This document shows, one piece after another, positions 54,083 through 57,302 of a stretch of 57,302 bases of DNA (position 1 is the stretch's first letter; each line of letters opens with the position of its first letter). The DNA is taken from the NCBI GenBank assembly GCA_024206335.1, contig JAAGZL010000551.1:1-57302 (forward strand), read 5' to 3'. The translations under genes and the position numbers were made by a program. Below the pieces are notes generated by a model. The model was not told the DNA's origin. It did not search any database and worked only from the letters and a program-made list of their open reading frames with translations. The stretch comes from Gammaproteobacteria bacterium (GTDB lineage Bacteria > Pseudomonadota > Gammaproteobacteria > Chromatiales > Chromatiaceae).

Positions 54083-55159
54083 TCAGGCGTTACCTTTACT
54101 CTGGGTGGCTACCGCATGCTCTTTGGCAAAATCGAGCATCCGCTGAATGGGCTTTACCGCCTGTTGGCACAGTTTAGGTTGGATGTGAATTTGTTGGTTA
54201 CCTGACTCTAATACCTGGGCCAGGTTATGCAGGGAGTTCATCCCCATCCAGGGGCAGTGGGCACAGCTGACACAGGTTGCGCCCTCGCCGGCGGTTGGGG
54301 CTTCGATCAGATGTTTGTCCGGGGCTAGTTGCTTCATTTTATGGAAGATGCCGCCGTCTGTGGCGACGATGAACTCTTTGTTATCCATGGTGGCTACTGC
54401 GTTGATTAGTGCGGTGGTTGAACCGACCACGTCTGCCTGTTCAATCACACTCTCTGGTGATTCCGGGTGGACCAGTACCGCAGCATCCGGGTGCAGCCGG
54501 TGCATACGTTCCAGGGCAACTGACTTGAACTCCTCATGTACTACACATGAGCCGGGCCAAAGTAACATCTCCACTCCGGTGATCTTCTGTACATAGCGTC
54601 CAAGATGCTGGTCAGGCCCCCATAGCACCTTCTCTCCCTTGGAGGCCAGGTGTTGAATAATAGGCAGGGCTATGCCGGAGGTTACCACCCAGTCGGACCG
54701 GGCCTTTACTTCGGCGCTGGTGTTGGCGTACACCACTACGGTGTGGTCTGGGTGTGCGTCACAGAATGCGGAAAACTGGTCGGCTGGGCATCCCTCATCC
54801 AGGGAGCAGGTGGCGTTCAGGTCCGGCATCAGGATGCGTTTTTCTGGATTAAGGATCTTGGCGGTTTCGCCCATGAAGCGTACGCCACATACCACTAGGG
54901 TCTGGGCGTCCTGTTCTGATCCGAAGCGAGCCATCTCCAGGGAGTCTGAGACGCAGCCACCACTCTCTTCGGCTAGTTCCTGCAGGTTGGGATCCGTATA
55001 GTAGTGTGCGACAAGTACGGCATTCTGCTCCTTCAGCATGCGTTTGATACGCTCTTTGATGAGCTGTTTTTCGCTCTTTGACAGGACCGGCCACTCTGGG
55101 TGTGGCGGCACGTCTACTGGAGTGATGTCTATCTCTTTGGCTATATGATTTTGGCTCAT
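54083..55159 (-). CDS. nadA: Quinolinate synthase A
   Basis: NadA, 358 residues, condenses iminoaspartate with dihydroxyacetone phosphate in NAD biosynthesis, using a 4Fe-4S cluster. Motifs: [70 protein letters not shown] and [15 protein letters not shown], which provide cluster cysteines. Lies 25 bases after the NrtR-like regulator on the same strand, matching the NAD regulon logic. Confidence 0.97.
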   Translation of the reverse strand: MSQNHIAKEIDITPVDVPPHPEWPVLSKSEKQLIKERIKRMLKEQNAVLVAHYYTDPNLQELAEESGGCVSDSLEMARFGSEQDAQTLVVCGVRFMGETAKILNPEKRILMPDLNATCSLDEGCPADQFSAFCDAHPDHTVVVYANTSAEVKARSDWVVTSGIALPIIQHLASKGEKVLWGPDQHLGRYVQKITGVEMLLWPGSCVVHEEFKSVALERMHRLHPDAAVLVHPESPESVIEQADVVGSTTALINAVATMDNKEFIVATDGGIFHKMKQLAPDKHLIEAPTAGEGATCVSCAHCPWMGMNSLHNLAQVLESGNQQIHIQPKLCQQAVKPIQRMLDFAKEHAVATQSKGNA

Positions 55160-55184
55160 AATGGTTCTCTTAAAACTGCTGCGG

Positions 55185-55856
55185 CTATTTTATGAACTGT
55201 ACATGGTCGCGACATACTGCCCGATACAGGCGTGCAGGTCTATGACTTGCATTGCGACGTAGATTGTCGGTCTCTTCAATCACTCCCATGCTGGTTATCT
55301 GCTTTCTGAAGTTGCGTTTATCGAGCTGCTCACTACCTACAATCTCATAGACTTTTTGTAGTTCGCTCAGGGTAAAGGTATCGGGTAGGAACTGGAGTGC
55401 GATGCTGGAGTAATTGAGTTTGGACAGGAGGCGTTTCCTGGCTAGGGCAATAATATCAGCGTGGTCAAAGGCCAGAGCTGGCAGATCATCCAGTGAGTAC
55501 CAAATTGCCGCTACTGCATCACTGGCGGCCTCTGGTTGTTCTGGTGTTGGCATTAACGCAAGATAGGCAATGCTAACCACTCGCTCCCGCGGATCCCGCT
55601 CTGGTTCTCCAAAGGTACATAGTTGCTCCAGATAGATGTCTTTTAGTCCGGTCTCCTCTCGCAGTTCCCGTTGTGCGCATTCACTCAGCCCTTCATTCGG
55701 CTCAAGAAATCCGCCGGGTAGTGCCCAAGAGCCTTGGTATGGCTCCTGTCCACGTTTAATCAACAGTAGTTTCAGTCCCCCGTCGGAGATGGTGAACACC
55801 ACAATGTCAGTGGTGATTGCCGGGTGTGGATAGCTGTAGTGGTACTCTTTACTCAT
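55185..55856 (-). CDS. nrtR: NrtR-type NAD-metabolism repressor (Nudix plus winged helix)
   Basis: 223 residues. N-terminal Nudix domain with box [20 protein letters not shown] followed by ETGL (G-x5-E-x7-REUxEExGU type). C-terminal winged helix from about 140 ([40 protein letters not shown], then [15 protein letters not shown]). NrtR binds ADP-ribose through the Nudix domain and represses NAD genes in many bacteria. Cotranscription with nadA and a palindrome just upstream support this role. Confidence 0.87.
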   Translation of the reverse strand: MSKEYHYSYPHPAITTDIVVFTISDGGLKLLLIKRGQEPYQGSWALPGGFLEPNEGLSECAQRELREETGLKDIYLEQLCTFGEPERDPRERVVSIAYLALMPTPEQPEAASDAVAAIWYSLDDLPALAFDHADIIALARKRLLSKLNYSSIALQFLPDTFTLSELQKVYEIVGSEQLDKRNFRKQITSMGVIEETDNLRRNASHRPARLYRAVCRDHVQFIK

Positions 55857-55877
55857 CTGAAAGGATATTCTGCCATA

Positions 55878-55896
55878 TAGTGTAATATTAACACTA
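55878..55896 (-). promoter_or_regulatory. Candidate NrtR operator upstream of nrtR-nadA
   Basis: TAGTGT (55878-55883) and ACACTA (55891-55896) form a perfect 6-bp inverted repeat with a 7-base AT-only centre, 22 bases ahead of the nrtR start codon on the minus strand. It overlaps the expected promoter zone. Autorepression by the encoded regulator is the simplest reading (inference). Confidence 0.6.
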
Positions 55897-56126
55897 ATTA
55901 AAATAATATATGGATATATCGGTTGGTCAGGTTATGTCTGGATTGGCAGCTATCTATCAAATGGCTGTGGGTGATTAAAGGAACTGTGATGTTGGCCGAT
56001 AACCGTGTTCTAGTGTTTGCTATGATGTTTTGCAGAGATGGAGAAATAAATTGCCCCTGAATGGGGTTGGATTGATCATCATGGCAGGCAGGATGTCTGT
56101 TTGCCTTCAAGTGTAGGGTTTCCATT
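55897..56126. other. Intergenic region between nrtR and HDOD genes
   Basis: 230 bases with no gene. AT-rich near nrtR, where the divergent promoters of the nrtR operon and the HDOD gene should lie. No further motif identified. Confidence 0.5.
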
Positions 56127-56999
56127 ATGCCTGATACATCCACCTCAGATGTAAGGCCAGAAATACTTGATATAAAGCATCTACCGCCGTTGTCGGTTAC
56201 GGCCAGTCGCCTTCTGGAAACGGTTGGCAATCCTGAGGTGGAGATAGCTGAAATATCCTATATCATCAGCCAGGACCCTGGCCTGATGGCTCGTATTATC
56301 GGCTTGGCCAATGCCGCTTACTTTGGGCAGACAGTCCCCATTACCACCGTGCACGATGCCATAGTCCGCGTTCTCGGGCTGAATATGGTTAGAAGTCTGG
56401 CGCTTAGCATATCAGTCAGCGGGGCGTTCAAGGTTGATGGCTGCAGCGGTTTTAGTACAAAAGAGTATTGGTTTAATGCAATAGGTTGTGCAACCTTGTC
56501 AAGGATGATGGTGCTTCGAATATCTGCAGATGAGCGCCCGGACCCTGAGCAGGTGTACCTGGGTGGTCTGTTGCATAATCTTGGTTGTTTGGTTCTAGCT
56601 CATTTGTTTCCGGCTAAGCTCTCCGTTGTTTATGAAATTATGCGTAAGGATCCTGATGCTGATCTACTAATGTTGCAACGTGAGCATCTGGGTGTGGATT
56701 GGATATCTGCTGGTAAGTGGCTGGTGAAACGCTGGCATCTGCCGGAATTTGTCAGTGAGGTGATGGCGGCTGTTGCTGACTGCAGTTATATATCCCAAGA
56801 CAGGTATGACATAGCTATCATTAGCAGTGCAATTCAGTGGATGAAAGGTTATTCCGAGATGGAGTCAGAGGAGCCAATATTGCGTAATGAGTTTGAGCCA
56901 GGATCAATATCTGGTTTGGGGAAAGAAGCCCTTGATCTGATTGAGGATAAGTTCCTCGGTCACTGTAAAGAGCTTAAGGCCTTGGCATCCAGTTTGTAG
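56127..56999 (+). CDS. HDOD-domain signalling protein
   Basis: 290 residues with one HDOD domain (about 20-220). Motifs: LPPLSVTASRLLETVGNPEV, ISQDPGLMARIIGLANAAYF, HDAIVRVLGLNMVRSLALSI and YLGGLLHNLGCLVLAHLF, which resembles the HD-type metal site but degenerate as in HDOD. Such proteins sit in regulation of c-di-GMP signalling, motility and DNA stress, without known catalysis. No receiver or GGDEF partner domain on this chain. The start follows a weak ribosome site. Confidence 0.87.
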   Translation: MPDTSTSDVRPEILDIKHLPPLSVTASRLLETVGNPEVEIAEISYIISQDPGLMARIIGLANAAYFGQTVPITTVHDAIVRVLGLNMVRSLALSISVSGAFKVDGCSGFSTKEYWFNAIGCATLSRMMVLRISADERPDPEQVYLGGLLHNLGCLVLAHLFPAKLSVVYEIMRKDPDADLLMLQREHLGVDWISAGKWLVKRWHLPEFVSEVMAAVADCSYISQDRYDIAIISSAIQWMKGYSEMESEEPILRNEFEPGSISGLGKEALDLIEDKFLGHCKELKALASSL

Positions 57000-57180
57000 G
57001 TGATTGTGCTCTATCTGGCTTTTGCGCCTCTCCTTGAACCATAGCTATGGCTGAGGCTCATCCAAAGCTTCCGCCCCCCACATACACCTCTTACCTACGC
57101 CCCTGTAGGTAACTGGCTTTGCCAGAAATCATGATCCATTCATGCGATATGCGGTCTGGCGATGTAATTAAATTGGGTAA
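57000..57180. other. Region between HDOD gene and IS200/IS605 end with twin hairpins
   Basis: No gene. TTACCTAC (57091-57098) pairs with GTAGGTAA (57105-57112), followed directly by CTGGC-TTT-GCCAG (57113-57125). These form two back-to-back hairpins that may be a terminator or a REP-type unit near the insertion. Confidence 0.5.
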
Positions 57181-57202
57181 ACCCCCAGCTCAGCTGGGGT
57201 GA

Positions 57203-57281
57203 CTCGCATAGGTTTTACCGAGACTACGGTAAAGCTTACTTTCAAATCTCTACCAAGAGAAAAGGAAAGTACCTATGCGAG
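57203..57281 (+). promoter_or_regulatory. Leader structure that could occlude the tnpA start
   Basis: CTCGCATAGGT (57203-57213) is exactly complementary to ACCTATGCGAG (57271-57281), which contains the tnpA start codon (57275-57277). TACTTTC (57237-57243) is complementary to GAAAGTA (57265-57271), overlapping the ribosome site. The RNA can thus mask both start and ribosome site. IS200 of Salmonella is known to be throttled by leader structure and antisense RNA; this copy has the same logic. Confidence 0.65.
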
Positions 57282-57302
57282 ACTACAAGAGTTTGACCCA
57301 CA
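57275..57302 (+). CDS. tnpA: IS200/IS605-family transposase TnpA (5' end only)
   Basis: Nine codons (MRDYKSLTH) of the Y1 HUH transposase are visible; the start has a GGAAAG ribosome site. In this family a single tyrosine transposase cuts one DNA strand, and the hairpin ends are recognised as single-stranded DNA. The HUH and Tyr motifs lie off the edge and cannot be checked. Confidence 0.75.

Larger units (their letters stand above)
57181..57302 (+). mobile_element. IS200/IS605-family left end with 5' part of tnpA
   Basis: The element's left end shows a foldback CCCCAG/CTGGGG (57183-57199), a second hairpin TTTACCG/CGGTAAA (57214-57233), and the TnpA start codon at 57275 giving MRDYKSLTH, the usual N-terminus of IS200-type Y1 transposases. 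IS200 elements have foldback ends instead of terminal inverted repeats, so the hairpin near the left end fits. The window ends after nine codons; the rest of the element is not visible. Confidence 0.85.

Noticed and set aside
1-57302. CRISPR arrays, tRNA or rRNA genes, prophage
   Set aside because: No regularly spaced direct repeats, no cloverleaf-like segments or rRNA motifs, and no phage structural genes were noticed by reading; a dedicated scan would be needed to exclude weak ones.

Overview
The window looks like chromosome from a flagellated gammaproteobacterium. Three things point that way: the block ffh-rpsP-rimM-trmD-rplS with a ypjD/CcsA-like gene diverging from ffh, the proteobacterial flagellar order flgF-G-H-I-J-K-L followed by flagellin-flaG-fliD-fliS, and an E. 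coli-type exonuclease I. Multiheme cytochrome, hemerythrin and NnrS-like genes suggest a respiratory, redox-flexible lifestyle. A sulfur-oxidising relative is possible, but I cannot fix genus or family from sequence alone.

Layout. (1) 1-11054: rod, ring and hook-associated flagellar genes, then one short flagellin gene behind a sigma-28-like promoter with a C8 tract in its spacer, then flaG, fliD, fliS and a fliT-like gene. (2) 11055-19932: an AT-richer accessory island with a WbqC-family gene, three DegT-type aminotransferase genes with catalytic lysine, one DegT-like gene that has lost it, a methyltransferase, the 3' remnant of another DegT gene, and on the other strand a TPR plus GT41 (O-GlcNAc-transferase/SPINDLY type) glycosyltransferase. 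Its position beside flagellin suggests surface-sugar synthesis and perhaps flagellin glycosylation (inference). (3) 20326-24966: CcsA-like membrane protein, SRP GTPase and the rpsP operon, ended by a clear terminator. (4) 25076-41513: MscS-type channel, PAS/GGDEF cyclase, exonuclease I, several small unknown proteins, an ankyrin lipoprotein, two tandem CNNM/CorC-type membrane proteins, a UspA protein, a Na/phosphate cotransporter, an AEC transporter and a hybrid kinase resembling RpfC. (5) 42269-49727: a chemoreceptor with a C-terminal zinc-binding (CZB) domain behind a near-consensus sigma-28 promoter, a repeat-tailed unknown protein, a thioredoxin-like protein, a spore-photoproduct-lyase-like radical SAM protein with an overlapping helical unknown, a WD40 lipoprotein, hemerythrin and DUF2249. 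(6) 49770-57302: NnrS-like membrane protein, an octaheme cytochrome translationally coupled to a cytochrome b, an nrtR-nadA pair with a candidate operator, an HDOD protein, and the left end of an IS200/IS605 element cut by the window edge.

Together the genes cover motility (flagellum, chemoreceptor, c-di-GMP and two-component signalling), a probable surface-glycan island, core translation and secretion genes, and anaerobic or nitrogen/sulfur-oxide redox functions. The best candidates for something undescribed are the aminotransferase/pseudoenzyme glycan island, the C-tract flagellin promoter and the two-gene octaheme/cytochrome b module. No rRNA, tRNA or CRISPR array was seen.
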